NCBI GenBank assembly: GCA_015679605.1
Contig: JAAAVE010000618.1
Span: 1-15,109, forward strand
Direction: 5' to 3'
Length of the DNA: 15,109 nucleotides
From: Podila epigama
Lineage: Eukaryota > Mortierellomycota > Mortierellomycetes > Mortierellales > Mortierellaceae
The notes beneath the pieces are model-generated. The model was not told where the DNA came from and did no database searches. It was given only the letters and a program-made list of their open reading frames with translations. The translations under genes were made by a program, and so were the position numbers. Below, in pieces: positions 1-11,000 of the stretch; position 1 is the stretch's first letter, and each line of letters starts with the position of its first letter.

Positions 1-34
1 TTTTTTTTTTTTTTTTTTTGTTGTTGTTGTTGTT
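1..34. repeat. poly-T run and TTG microsatellite at the left edge
   Basis: The window opens with 19 T followed by about five TTG units. This is low-complexity sequence. A pyrimidine-rich stretch ending in CTAG follows at about 35-44, so the 3' end of an intron in an untranslated leader is conceivable but cannot be tested here. The run is a natural assembly break point. Confidence 0.9.
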
Positions 35-89
35 CCTCTTCTAGTCAATGCAATATAAACAAGATAAAAATAAATAAACACAAATTCAC

Positions 90-3000
90 ATGGGCAACAA
101 TACATCACACAAGAAACCATCAGTCACCAAACCCCAACCAATCTCCTCCCATCTGCAGAGGAGTCCAATCGCTCAAAAAAGTACAATCCCCCGAAGAAGA
201 ATAAGCCTTGACATTTCTGAGGACACTGTAACTTGGCAGAATGAACCATCGGATGCCACATACTCCTCGAATGTGGCCGACTCCATCGACCCTGGGGTCA
301 AACAAAGGATCAATGGAGGCAACGGCACGAAAAGTGTCACGGTCTTTAACCGGTCGTCCAAGAGTGAACGTTATATCCTATGGGAGACCATTGTGGCAAA
401 CACAAAGGACGTCCTTGCCTTCAACAAGCACACAGATATTTTCTTTGAGATGGATGAAAACTACACCTTGTAAGTGTTTTGTTTGCATACAACGGGAAGA
501 TAGTCGACATGGAGGCATCGCGTAAAGATGACTAAACACATGGTAACCATCATATAGACGGACCCCACTCCAGATTCCATATTCGTCAACTGCGTTGACT
601 GTCAGGAAACGTGACGAGCGCGATCTTGAGAAGGATTTCAAAGACAAGGAAGAGGACAAGGGTGATGTAACATGGATCAAGCACGGTGATTCAATTATCC
701 GCCATTCCACAAGAACAGAACTGCTGCGGCAACTGGAGCGATGCCAAAGTATCGACGGGGATCTAAAACTACGTACGCACATGAACCTCGGACAAGCCAG
801 GGCCATTGCTGCATATCTGCAACAAGAGCTGCTGGATGTAATCAAGAGCGCCGAGGGTGACAGGGATGAGGACGTTGTAGACGCAGCAAAGTCGAGACTG
901 GAGAAAATCCAAGGGCATGACTTCGAGTCGCGCTTCATCTTTGGCACACCCTGTGGACCCCTAGACTTTGCCCCACCACATTTGTTCCTGGTCTTGCCAG
1001 TAAACATCAAGGATTGGCAAGACAAAAACCCTCGAACACATTCCTTTCGCCTGGTCCATCTATGCGATCCAGGACCTGTGGTGCTGGCAGACACCAGTGC
1101 TCGCCATCGACGTCCACTCCATCTCTCGGACCACCAAGGATATGACATAGTGGACCCCCTTGCCTTTTTCCGCGACTATGGGTCCTTTGTTCTAACCATG
1201 GCAAAATCGTTCAAAGGTTCTTTTGCTCAGCCCAAGAAAGAATCGCCCTGGATCAAATTCACAAAGTCAGCGACATATCACCCACATCTGTCGGGTAGTA
1301 TTGACATGCTTGTGGATAAAACCATTGCCTACATCCTCGACCTTGGCTTCTTCCCAGAGTCGAAAGAAAAGTATTTCTTGACACCTACCGAGATCCACAA
1401 GTTACAATCTTATCTGCGGCCAATCGAAAACGATAACGGCCTTGGAGGCCTCTACCGGACGTTGGGAAGACCACCTCTATCCCACTTGCGGTGGAAATGT
1501 CTGAAGCACCGACAGGAAGACATGGATGGCGCAGCTCAATTGGCTTATGTGAAGAGTCATGGGGGAACGTTCGATCAGCAGCTCTCCTCCATCCATGTCC
1601 AACTTGTCTCGGTTGAAGAGGCCAAGCAGTTTACAGAGATGTTGAACCAAGGGCCCGCAGCTCTCGTCAATGTCAGTGTTCATTTCACATGGCCTGCAAC
1701 GGTGCGAGAGGTCGAAAAATTTATCGAGGATGCCGCAAAGTGCGGGATGAATATACTACAGCTGCATGGGGTTCCCTATCAACCGCGCATCATGAGACCC
1801 GAGAATGAAAGGGACCCAATATCTGTCTTTATGAATAACAGCAAAACCCTTCATCTTATTCAATTCGTCAACTACCCGAAATCGGCAGAACGATACTTGC
1901 ATCTACAATCCAGCACAACGCATGGTATCCAATTGGGGTCCGCCATCGAACTGTCAGGGCACGATTGGTCCAGCATCAAGACCACGTTAGACGCGTTCGT
2001 GAAAGTCGTTACAACAGCAAGAAACGGTCACAGCAGCCTTGCTTCACTCGCGCCGAACGACACCTTCAGCAAAGCCATGACATTACCGCTCACAGGAATT
2101 GATATAATCGAGTCTGGCAAACTTCACTGGCAGGGACGTCTCAGTATCAAAGACGGTGTGGTTGTTGGTGTCACAGAATCAGTTGCTCCTAGTACTGTCT
2201 TTTCTCCCGAGCTGTTGAAGAGTGGCACATTGACTGCGCTGAGAGTCCAGTCAAAGAATGGTTTCTCAACCGAACTTACGACATCGATCATTGAGGCGAA
2301 CGAACACTTGCGTCTCCTTGTTATTCCAGCCAAAGAAAGTCGCGCCTTGCAGGTTCTCGCCTCCATTTACGAACTCAGGACAAAGAGGAAAGAAAATCTT
2401 CAGGTCGTGATCTGTGAAAAGGCGCGGAAATATGATCAAAAGGTCCTCGCCATTGTAGAAGCAAGCCCTGTCGCGCCTGAAGTATCGTCATCTATAGGCA
2501 CTCTTCCTTTTCTTGATACGCAAGGTGCTGTCTCCGCACCACCTCCCCTCAGCATCAAAGCTTTGGAATGGTCAAGTGACTTTATTACAGACGCCAACAA
2601 CGATATTGAGGCCAGGATCCTTAGTGCGGCCACACTCCAGTCCCCATCAGCGCTTGTTAGTATCACCTTGAACCTCTCCAAGCTCACACTCCAAGGTCTT
2701 ACCGATATGGAAAACATCATGCGTCGATCGCGTCTCGAGCAACTACGGCTCCATTGTGCCAGCATTGACCGGTCACTGGAGATACAACTAGGTCGGGTTC
2801 TGAAAGCTGTGGAGTGGTCGACTATCAAGCATCTGGCCTTGTTTGGCGACTATGTCGACAGCTGGATCCGTCTCTGGGACAGGCATGGTGGCATGTTTCA
2901 ATCTGACAGTGAGGGCGTGGATGATCGGCAGCTTTTGAGTTTGCATGTGGTTAATACAGGCGAGTCACACAGGTCGTTGTCTCACGCCGGCGTGTTGCTG

Positions 3001-4491
3001 CTTCATCAATTATTGTACTCGAGCGATCAATTGGTAGACCTGTACTTGGAGGCCATTCACTTGGAACAGGACCATGACTGGAACTTAATCTTGGAAGTGT
3101 TAAACTTTTCAACTCTCAAATACCTTCATGTGGCTAAAAGCTTCACTACAGCAGAGCATACGACATTTCTTGCAAAACATCTACGCGATGGTTTACCAGA
3201 GCTGGACATTGTCGCATTCGATTCAACCCCTCAAGACAGCTGGATGAGACTGATCTCTGGAGTTGATGGCATGATACCGGATGCCGAGACAGGGGAATGT
3301 CATACCCTCGAAGTCCATGGCTTCAAGTATCAGGAGCAAGAGGCCAATATCTCAAAGGCGATATTCCAAGAAAGTCAAGAGACGATGTTTGGTCTCGTCA
3401 AAGCTACCACCAGAAATCATATTCTCAAGAAATCTCCAAGTTCCAAAGCAAGTACCAGTGCCAAAGCCAGCACCAGTGCCAAAGCCAGTGCCAGTACCAG
3501 CACTGAAGCCCTTTGTCTTGCGAGGATTAAGACCAACAGGGAGTGGTCTCAGGCATACACTTTGCATCAAGTGACAGTGAGCGAAGGTCCACGGATGGAA
3601 GTGGAGCTACATATAGGTGAGGAAACAACCTACGCGTTTCTACTAGAGACTTTGAAAGTCTGGCACGTCTACCCTGCGCGAATGCAAGTCACTCTTTGTA
3701 GCACGAGGAATGATTGTGAAGAGCCACAAGCAGCACGTCAAGATAGAGCTGTGCTAGTGATAGGGTATGACACGACGGAAAGACTTGGCTTTGACGCAGC
3801 ATCGCCACTCTTGGAAATCCCACAGACAAGTCACCTTCCTTGGATCCATTTCTTGAAGTGGGGTCACTGCACCATCTCTGAACCACTAGAAGATCATCAG
3901 GCCACCATCCTGGATATTGTGACAAAGAATATACCGTCGGTCTTGATAGATGTTACACTGGATATGTCAAAGATGTCAGAAGAGTACTACGGGTGTCTTC
4001 AACGGGTCTTGAAGCAGTCGCGTTTAAGTCGACTGGAGATTGTTGGTTCACCACCAAGATACTACGACTACGAGCCGGTCAAGGATATCCTGCGAGCTAT
4101 ACGATGGTCTCCAATCCAGCATCTCGTCCTCTCTGGGGACAACGTGCGGGATTGGCTTGATATTTGGCGGCACTCGTTGGCATTGCGTTTACAACGTTTG
4201 GAGCTAATAGGCAAGGGTGAGGCGCCGAAACCATTATCCAGAGCTCACCTGTTGGCTTTATCCAACATAATCAAGGGAAGTCGACCACGCGAAATATGTC
4301 TGCATCGAGTTTTTGTCAAGGATACTCGCGATTGGGGCGAGGTTATGACAGCCATTGAACAAGCAAAGGTTGAATCCCTGCAGGTGTGCGAGTCAGTCGA
4401 CGCGGACATTGAGCGGTACAAGACCCCATACATTACAAGTGTGATATTGGCTGGAAAGCAGCAAGATGGTCAGAGTCTTATCGCTCAATAG
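90..4491 (+). CDS. large two-exon protein with duplicated LRR-like C-terminal module, function unknown
   Basis: I do not recognise a named domain. The gene is exon 1 (90-469) joined to exon 2 (606-4491), giving about 1421 residues and ending at TAG 4489-4491. The start is ATG 90: TAA at 75-77 is in the same frame and no AG acceptor lies between them. Residues 1-37 are basic and polar, and MGNNTSHKK fits the N-myristoylation consensus. Residues about 128-150 are highly charged. A region around HLSDHQGYDIVDPLAFF resembles, from memory, a recurrent motif of large uncharacterised Mortierella proteins. Residues about 782-973 and 1212-1391 are diverged copies of one another with leucine-rich spacing, and residues about 477-515 may be a third, weaker copy. 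A KASTSA low-complexity linker lies between the two copies. I see no transmembrane segment or catalytic signature. The gene runs convergent to GLT1, and its stop abuts a LINE remnant that may have set its present C-terminus. A scaffold or recognition protein is possible but is only inference from the repeats. Confidence 0.8.
470..605 (+). other. intron of the large unknown gene (136 bases)
   Basis: The donor is GTAAGT at 470-475 and the acceptor is CAG ending at 605. Exon 1 stops after two bases of a codon (TT), and the G at 606 completes Leu127. The frame then stays open for 3.9 kb. Without splicing, TAA at 471-473 ends the protein. The nearby CAG ending at 573 would give a stop codon within nine codons, which favours 605. 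Confidence 0.85.
3445..3498 (+). repeat. three tandem 18-base units encoding KASTSA
   Basis: Three contiguous 18-base units (3445-3462, 3463-3480, 3481-3498) differ by a few bases and encode KASTSA, KASTSA and KASAST. They make a flexible Ser/Ala/Thr linker between the duplicated modules of the large protein. Whole-codon units preserve the frame, so copy number may vary between strains. Confidence 0.9.
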
Positions 4492-4926
4492 AGAATCGTT
4501 TGGCTTTTTGAGAAATAAAACTACTTTGATGCAAGCACCACCAGCCATTTGGCAGGCCTTCTGGAGAGCCAAAACATTACCAAGGAGTAAGACTGTAACG
4601 TGGCGATACTTTGACAAGAAGCTCAGCACGGCCCAACGGAACCATCGAATCAACCCTGTGCTCTGGTCCACGGACCTCTGCCGCTCCTGCGACCAAGTCG
4701 AAGACCAGCACCACATGATCTTCTTATGTCCTGAAAAAGAACGTTTATGGGAAACTCTTTTGGACAAGTATACCTACTCTCGGATTAACGACACATGCCC
4801 GCCATCTGGGACCAACATTGGGCAGCACACTTCGACGACTCCCTCTTCTCTCCGACTGCTGCCAGGATCTTGGCAGAGAAGGCGATCATGGCCCTCACGA
4901 ACCAGCTGAATCTACATGCCAAATAG
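4466..4926 (+). pseudogene. LINE reverse transcriptase C-terminal fragment (zinc-knuckle), frameshifted
   Basis: The frame starting at 4466 reads a W-x2-FW pattern (IWQAFWRAK), then KLSTAQRNHRINP, then a CCHC knuckle with C-x2-C, HH and C in LCRSCDQVEDQHHMIFLCP. This is the typical zf-RVT arrangement at the end of LINE polyproteins. After about 4790 this frame loses plausible sequence, while the frame with codons at 4801, 4804 and so on becomes convincing (AIWDQHWAAHFDDSLFSPTA) up to TAG 4924-4926. That frame is closed upstream by TAA at 4786-4788. A small indel between about 4789 and 4801 is therefore inferred. No reverse transcriptase core is present, so this is dead coding sequence. The ATG at 4466 overlaps the end of the large gene by chance. 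Confidence 0.7.
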
Positions 4927-5054
4927 GCCCCAATCCCACATTTGAAAAAAATAAATAGATAGCAGACACTTTATAGTATAGCTCCACGGACAGTTGGAGA
5001 AGGTCACAAACTATTTTTGGGGAAGACCCCTCCAAATAATAAAAAAAAAAAAAA
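4492..5054 (+). mobile_element. 5'-truncated LINE (non-LTR retrotransposon) remnant with A tail
   Basis: Only the 3' end of the element is present. It holds the C-terminal zinc-knuckle part of a reverse transcriptase polyprotein, a stop at 4924-4926, about 115 bases of 3' untranslated sequence including a GGGG/CCCC mini-hairpin (5019-5030), and an A14 run at 5041-5054. The A run lies downstream of the ORF on the same strand, as target-primed insertion predicts. The left boundary is uncertain: coding similarity seems to begin near 4500, directly after the stop of the large gene. I could not identify a target-site duplication. The element fills nearly all the space between two convergent genes. 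Confidence 0.7.
4514..4519 (+). terminator. candidate AATAAA polyadenylation signal of the large gene
   Basis: A perfect AATAAA lies 22 bases after the TAG of the large gene. A second perfect copy is at 4950-4955. Either could direct 3' end formation of the + strand transcript. Both lie within or at the edge of the LINE remnant, so they may come from the element rather than from the host gene. Confidence 0.35.
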
Positions 5055-5065
5055 CGACAGGCTGC

Positions 5066-8000
5066 CTAATGAACAGAGGCGACTAGAGAAGGATGCGATT
5101 TACTCCGTAAATCCTTCAGCGACCGTTGCTGGATACCACCAGACACGGGGAGCAATGTGTTGCCCATCAGATATTCATCGACCTCACGCGCACATTGTCG
5201 ACCCTCGTTAATACCCCACACAATCAGCGACTGGCCTCGGCGTGCATCGCCTGCTGCAAAGACACCCTTGACAGAGCTATGGTAGCTGTTGGTGGGAGTT
5301 GCAATATTCGACCGTCCATCCAACTTCACTCCCAACGTCTTGAGCAATTCTGCCTCAGGCCCCAAGAAGCCCATCGACAAGAACACAAGGTCGGCTTGGA
5401 AGAATTGTTCCGTCCCAGGAACTTCCTTCATCGACCACCGTTCAGTGACCGAGTCCTGAGTCCACTCTACCCGAACGGTGTTCAACCCCTTCACCTTCCC
5501 ATGCCCGTCCGAGACAAACTCCTTGGTCACAATTGAATATTCACGCGGATCCTTTCCGAAATGTGCCTGGACCTCGGAATGTCCGTAATCCTGCTTGAAC
5601 ACTTTAGGGAATTGTGGCCAAGGATTATCCTTGGCGCGCGTGGCCGGAGGTTGGGGCAAAAGCTCCAAATTCACAATCGAACTGGCTCCATGCCGCAACG
5701 ATGTCGCAATGCAATCGCATCCCGTGTCTCCACCTCCAATCACAACCACATGCTTGCCCTTGGCTGAAATGTACTGGCCATCATTGAGCTCAGAGTCAAG
5801 CAGCGACTGTGTGTTCAGCTGCAGGAACTCCATTGCAAAATGGATTCCATCCAAGTTGCGGTTGGCAATGGGCAGGTCGCGCGGCCATGTGGCACCCGTG
5901 GCCAGAATCACCGCGTCGTTCTCGTACTTGATTCTAGCCACGTCATGAGTCACACCGACATGGGCATTCGGTACAAAGTGGATGCCTTCAGCCTGCATGA
6001 GGTCAATACGACGTTGAACAATACCCTTATCCAGCTTCATGTTGGGAATACCATACATCAACAGTCCACCGAAGCGGTCGTTGCGGTCATAGACAGTGAC
6101 AGTGTGGCCTGCCTTGTTGAGCTGGTCCGCTGCCGCCAATCCTGCTGGTCCTGATCCAATCACAGCGACTTTCTTACCCGTCCGCATAGCAGGCGGCTTG
6201 GGTACCATCCATCCCATCTCGAACCCTCGGTCAATGATAGCACACTCGATCGACTTGATCGCAACAGGCAACTCATTGATGCCCAACACACATGAGCCCT
6301 CACAAGGTGCAGGACAGACGCGTCCTGTAAACTCGGGAAAGTTATTGGTCATCAGCAACCTATTCAGCGCCTCCTCCCACTGCTCCTTGAAGACCAAGTC
6401 ATTCCACTTTGGAATAATGTTGCCAATGGGGCAACCTGTCGAGTTGGATTGACAAAAGGGCACTCCACAGTCCATGCATCGGGCTGCCTGCACCTTGAGG
6501 TCTTGCTCATTCAGGCGTGCAGTGATTTCCTTGTAGTCCTTGGCCCGCTTCTTTGGGTTCCGATAGGCATCACCTCATCGCTTGTATTTCATGAACCCAC
6601 GGACCTTGTCAACCATCTCTGCACGCTTCTTGTACGTCTCCGCATCCACCAGTGAATCTTCCAAATCAACTACAGAAGGTTCATGAACCTTCTTCTGCAA
6701 GGGAGTCGTAGTGGCCATCACCAAGGCACCCAAAGGCGCTTGCTTCTTGTCTGCCTTGGCAGCAGCGCGTTGGGCGTCCAACACCTTCTTATAGTCCGTA
6801 GGCATGACCTTGACAAACTTTGGCAGGTAGGATCCCATGTTCTTGAGAATACGTTCAGCAATGGCCGATCCAGTGAAATGTCTATGGTCTTGCAACAGAT
6901 CCCTAAGCCAAGAAATCTCCTCTTCCTCGTTCACCGTCTCAAACAAAACCATCTCCATGTTGACCTTTGACTTGAAGTCCCCAGCGAGATCAAGGACGTA
7001 TGCAATGCCGCCAGACATACCAGCCGCAAAATTACGTCCAGTCGATCCAAGCACAACAACGCGACCTCCTGTCATGTACTCACAACCATGATCGCCAGTT
7101 CCCTCGACCACTGCGGTCGCGCCAGAGTTACGTACTGCGAAACGCTCTGCAGCCATACCGCTGAAGAAGGCCTTGCCACTGGTGGCACCATACAGGCAGG
7201 TGTTTCCGATAATGACATTCTCTTCGCTCTTAAAGGACGAGGCCTTTGGTGGGTAGACGATCAAGTGGCCACCTGACAAACCCTTGCCCACATAATCATT
7301 CGAGTCACCCTCGAGTTCAATGGTGATTCCAGGGGCCAACCAGGCACCAAGCGATTGACCAGCAGATCCCTTGAGATGAATATGAATGGTGTCGTCAGGC
7401 AACCCCTTTTCGGCAAATCTCCGAGAGACTTCACACGACAAGGTCGTTCCAAGTGCTCGGTCAGTATTCACCACCTTGCCCTCGAGCACGACGCGTGTGC
7501 CCTTGGTCAAAGCAGCCTCTGCATCTGTAATAAACTTGTTGTCGATTCGTGTATGATGCATATGCTCTTGCTTGCGAACATTGAAAGTCGCTGCACCAGG
7601 CCGCAATGTAAAAGCTGGTGTCAAGATAGGGGACAAGTCAATGTTGGCCGTCTTGGGATTACGGAGTGCCTCGTTGACCCGAAGAAAGTCGGAACGGCCC
7701 ACCATGTCGTTGATTGTTCGGAAACCGAGCTTGGCCATGATGGTCCGCAGCTCCTCGGCCACATAGTAGAAAAAGTTGATGACATGCTCCGGCGTTCCCT
7801 GGAACTTCCCGCGAAGGAATGGGTCCTGGGTCGCAATACCAACGGGGCATGTGTTCAGATGACATTTACGCATCATAATACAACCCATTGCAATCAGTGG
7901 CGTGGTAGCGAACCCCCATTCCTCAGCGCCGAGCAAGCAAGCAATGGCAACATCACGGCCAGTGCGGATTTGACCATCTGTCTGAACAACAACACGTCCT

Positions 8001-11000
8001 CGGAGGTCGTTTAGGACCAAGGTCTGGTGGGACTCTGCCAAGCCCAACTCCCAAGGAAGACCTGCATACTTGATACCTGTCCAGCGAGATGCTCCCGTAC
8101 CACCATCATGACCAGAAATGAGGATGTGGTCTGCCTTGGCCTTGGCCACGCCACTGGCAATGACGCCCACACCAACTTCGGACACCAGCTTGACCGAAAT
8201 GCGAGCGCCGGGCTTGGATGCTGCTTTGGCATCATAAATGAGTTGCTTCAAGTCCTCAATCGAGTAGATATCATGGTGAGGAGGAGGAGAGATGAGGCCG
8301 ACTCCAGGAGTGGAGTGGCGCGTCTTTCCAATCTCGTCAGATACTTTATGACCACTGGTGAGAGGAGAGGGAGGAGAGATGGATATCAGATATTGGGTTC
8401 ACTAATGCAGCGGCTATTGCTTCACATCAACCAATGAACAAACATATAATAATAAAAATAAGGATTCTCTCACTTACGGCAGTTCACCACCTTCGCCAGG
8501 TTTGGCTCCCTGGGCCATCTTAATCTGGATCTCTTCAGCATCGGAGAGGTAGAACGACGTGACACCAAAGCGGCCAGAAGCAATCTGCTTGATAGAAGAA
8601 CGCAAAGAGTCTCCATTCTCCTTTGGAACCGAGCGGATAGGATCCTCTCCACCTTCTCCCGAGTTGGATTTGCCTCCGATACGGTTCATGGCAATTGACA
8701 AGGTCGAGTGAGACTCCATGGAAATAGAACCATAACTCATCGCACCGGTACAAAAGCGTTTAGCGATATCGGTCCAAGGCTCGACTTCTTCGATGGGAAT
8801 GGGCTGGGCTTTGTTCAGGTCGAACTCGAGCATGCCGCGCAGAGTACAGTGCTTGATTTGCTCAAAAGCATTCTGGGAGTAGGCTTCATATGACTTGTCG
8901 TTCTTTCGCTGGACAGCCTCCTGGAGGTTGGCGATACCTGTAGGATCATTAATATGTCCAACACCACCTGCACGCCAGTGGTATTCACTCGACTCGGGAA
9001 TACCATTGGGGAGCACCGTCTCACGGTTGGGCCATGCAGATTCGTGCAAGGCCAGGGCATCCAGGGCAAGCATCTCAAACCCAATGCCCTTGATGCGAGA
9101 CGCTGTTCCAGCAAACGATCTCGCAATCACAGATTCATCCAAACCAAGAGCTTCGAAAATTTGAGCACCCTTGTAGGACTGGAGTGTCGAAATGCCCATC
9201 TTGGACATGACCTTGAGGATACCATTACTGGTCGCCTTGATGTAATTCATGATCAATTTTTCAGGGTAGCTATCAGAGCGAAGTGCATTCTCACGATGAA
9301 GTTTGAGAATAGCCTCTTGAGCCAAGTATGGGCAGACTATTTTAGAGAGGATAAAAAACAATTTTTGAAACGATGCAATGAGTGAAAGAGAGAGAGATAG
9401 ATACAACGAATGCCCAAGGCTTTCAAGGGTTGCGCCAAGGTCCAAAAAAAAAAATAAAAAAATAAAATAAAATAAAATAAAAAAGACTACATCAAACGAG
9501 CCTTACTCATATCAGCACCATAGCCAAGGAGGACACAGACATGATGCACTTCACGGGCCTCTGCAGTCTCGACACCAATTGCCACGCGGGAACGTTGCTT
9601 CATACGGACAAGGTAATGATGCACGCCGCCAGTGGCGACCAAGGCCGAAATCGCAACACGCTCAGCATTGGTCTCGCGGTCGGACAAGACCACAATCTTT
9701 ACACCGTCGTGAATGGCACGAGACACTTCAGAGCATACACGTTCGAGACATCCTAGGTAGCCGGTGGGGCCTTCGTTCTTGGGGAAAGTAATGTCGACAA
9801 TTCGGGCTTGCCAGTCGGGACGCGCTTTGCCCAAGTTCTTGATCGCCTCCATCTCTGAGAGGGAGAGAATAGGCGTCGGCAGACGAAGTTTGTGGCATTG
9901 TTCCTTGTTCATGCTCAAGATATTTCCCTCTGGTCCAATATAACATTCCAAGCTCATGACAATCTCTTCGCGAATAGGATCGATGGGTGGATTTGTTACT
10001 TGGGCAAAAAGCTGTCTGAAATAATCGTAAGGGAGCTGAGGTTGTGTGGCCATGCAGGCAAGAGGAGCGTCGTTGCCCATTGATCCGAGAGCCTCCTTGC
10101 CATCGAGAGACATGGGTGTGATGAGCAGGTTCAGCTGTTCAATAGTAAATTTGAATGCTAGCATCCGTGGGTCCTGTGTCAAAGATGTGTGGTCCAAGGT
10201 GGCGATTGGGTCAAACTTTGGTAAGAGACCCACGATAGTGTCAAGCGACAGCATCTGTTCATCTATCCACTGGCGAAAGTTGTGGCGGCTGGCGATGGAT
10301 ATTTTCAGTTCGCGGTCCTCAACAACACGTCCTTCACGGGTATCGACCAGAAGCATCTTGCCAGGTTGGAGGCGACCCTTTTCAAGAACGCGTTCGGGAG
10401 CGATGTCGATCGTTCCCACCTCGGAGGCACAAATCATGAGACCATCGGTGGTTTTGTAGTATCGACAAGGGCGAAGACCGTTTCGATCCAGTGAAGCACC
10501 ACAGTATCGACCATCCGAAAAGGTCATCAAAGCAGGACCATCCCATGGTTCAGACAGACAAGCGGCCCACTCATACCAAGCCTTTTTCTCAGGTTCCATA
10601 TTGCCATTGTTTTGCCATGCCTCTGGAAGCATCATCATCACAGCCTCCGGTAGAGACAACACACCGTTGATGACCAGCAGCTCAAGCATGTTGTCAAAGG
10701 CAGACGAATCCGATCCTCCCTCTTCAATAATCGGATATAGCTTTTTGAGGTCTGAGCCAAAGTAATCAGACGACATGACTCCCTCACGAGCACGCATGTA
10801 GTTTTTGTTACCCCGAAGAGTGTTGATCTCGCCTAAATTGGGATTGGCAGAAGAAGAAAAAGACGAACATTAGTTCTTATGGACTCTTGCAGAAGTAATC
10901 AGTGGCTATGAAGATGCTTCTTGTTTTTTTTTTTTCTTTTCTGAAAATGAAGTACCATTGTGGGCAGCCCATCGCATGGGTTGTGCGCGGTCCCACGAAG

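Noticed and set aside
571-573. CAG at 571-573 as the acceptor of the large gene's intron
   Set aside because: Joining at 574 puts the frame into TGA after eight codons. CAG ending at 605 keeps the long frame.
378-1148. 256-codon open frame on the minus strand opposite the large gene
   Set aside because: It is antisense to a coherent coding exon and has no recognisable motif. It is composition-driven.
3436-3510. KASTSA repeat as a CRISPR-like or regulatory array
   Set aside because: The units are contiguous without spacers and stay in the coding frame. It is an ordinary low-complexity protein linker.
595-4491. Start of the large protein at 595
   Set aside because: The codon there is TTG, not ATG. 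Splicing 90-469 to 606 gives a continuous frame with good GT-AG sites and an ATG start, so 595 lies within the intron.
5066-6493. A separate GltD-like gene starting at the ATG at 6493
   Set aside because: The same frame continues upstream with family-like sequence to the TGA at 6575 and, beyond it, into the synthase part. The ATG lies at the edge of the first cysteine motif, too close to be a natural N-terminus.
6520-6620. A short intron removing the TGA
   Set aside because: Any GT-AG pair around it would remove conserved sequence (RGFMKYKR or [13 protein letters not shown]) or be only about 25-55 bases long, unlike the gene's other introns.
7355-8014. 219-codon open frame on the + strand opposite GLT1
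   Set aside because: It is antisense to the highly conserved synthase domain, its peptide is unrecognisable, and it looks like a shadow of GLT1 codon use.
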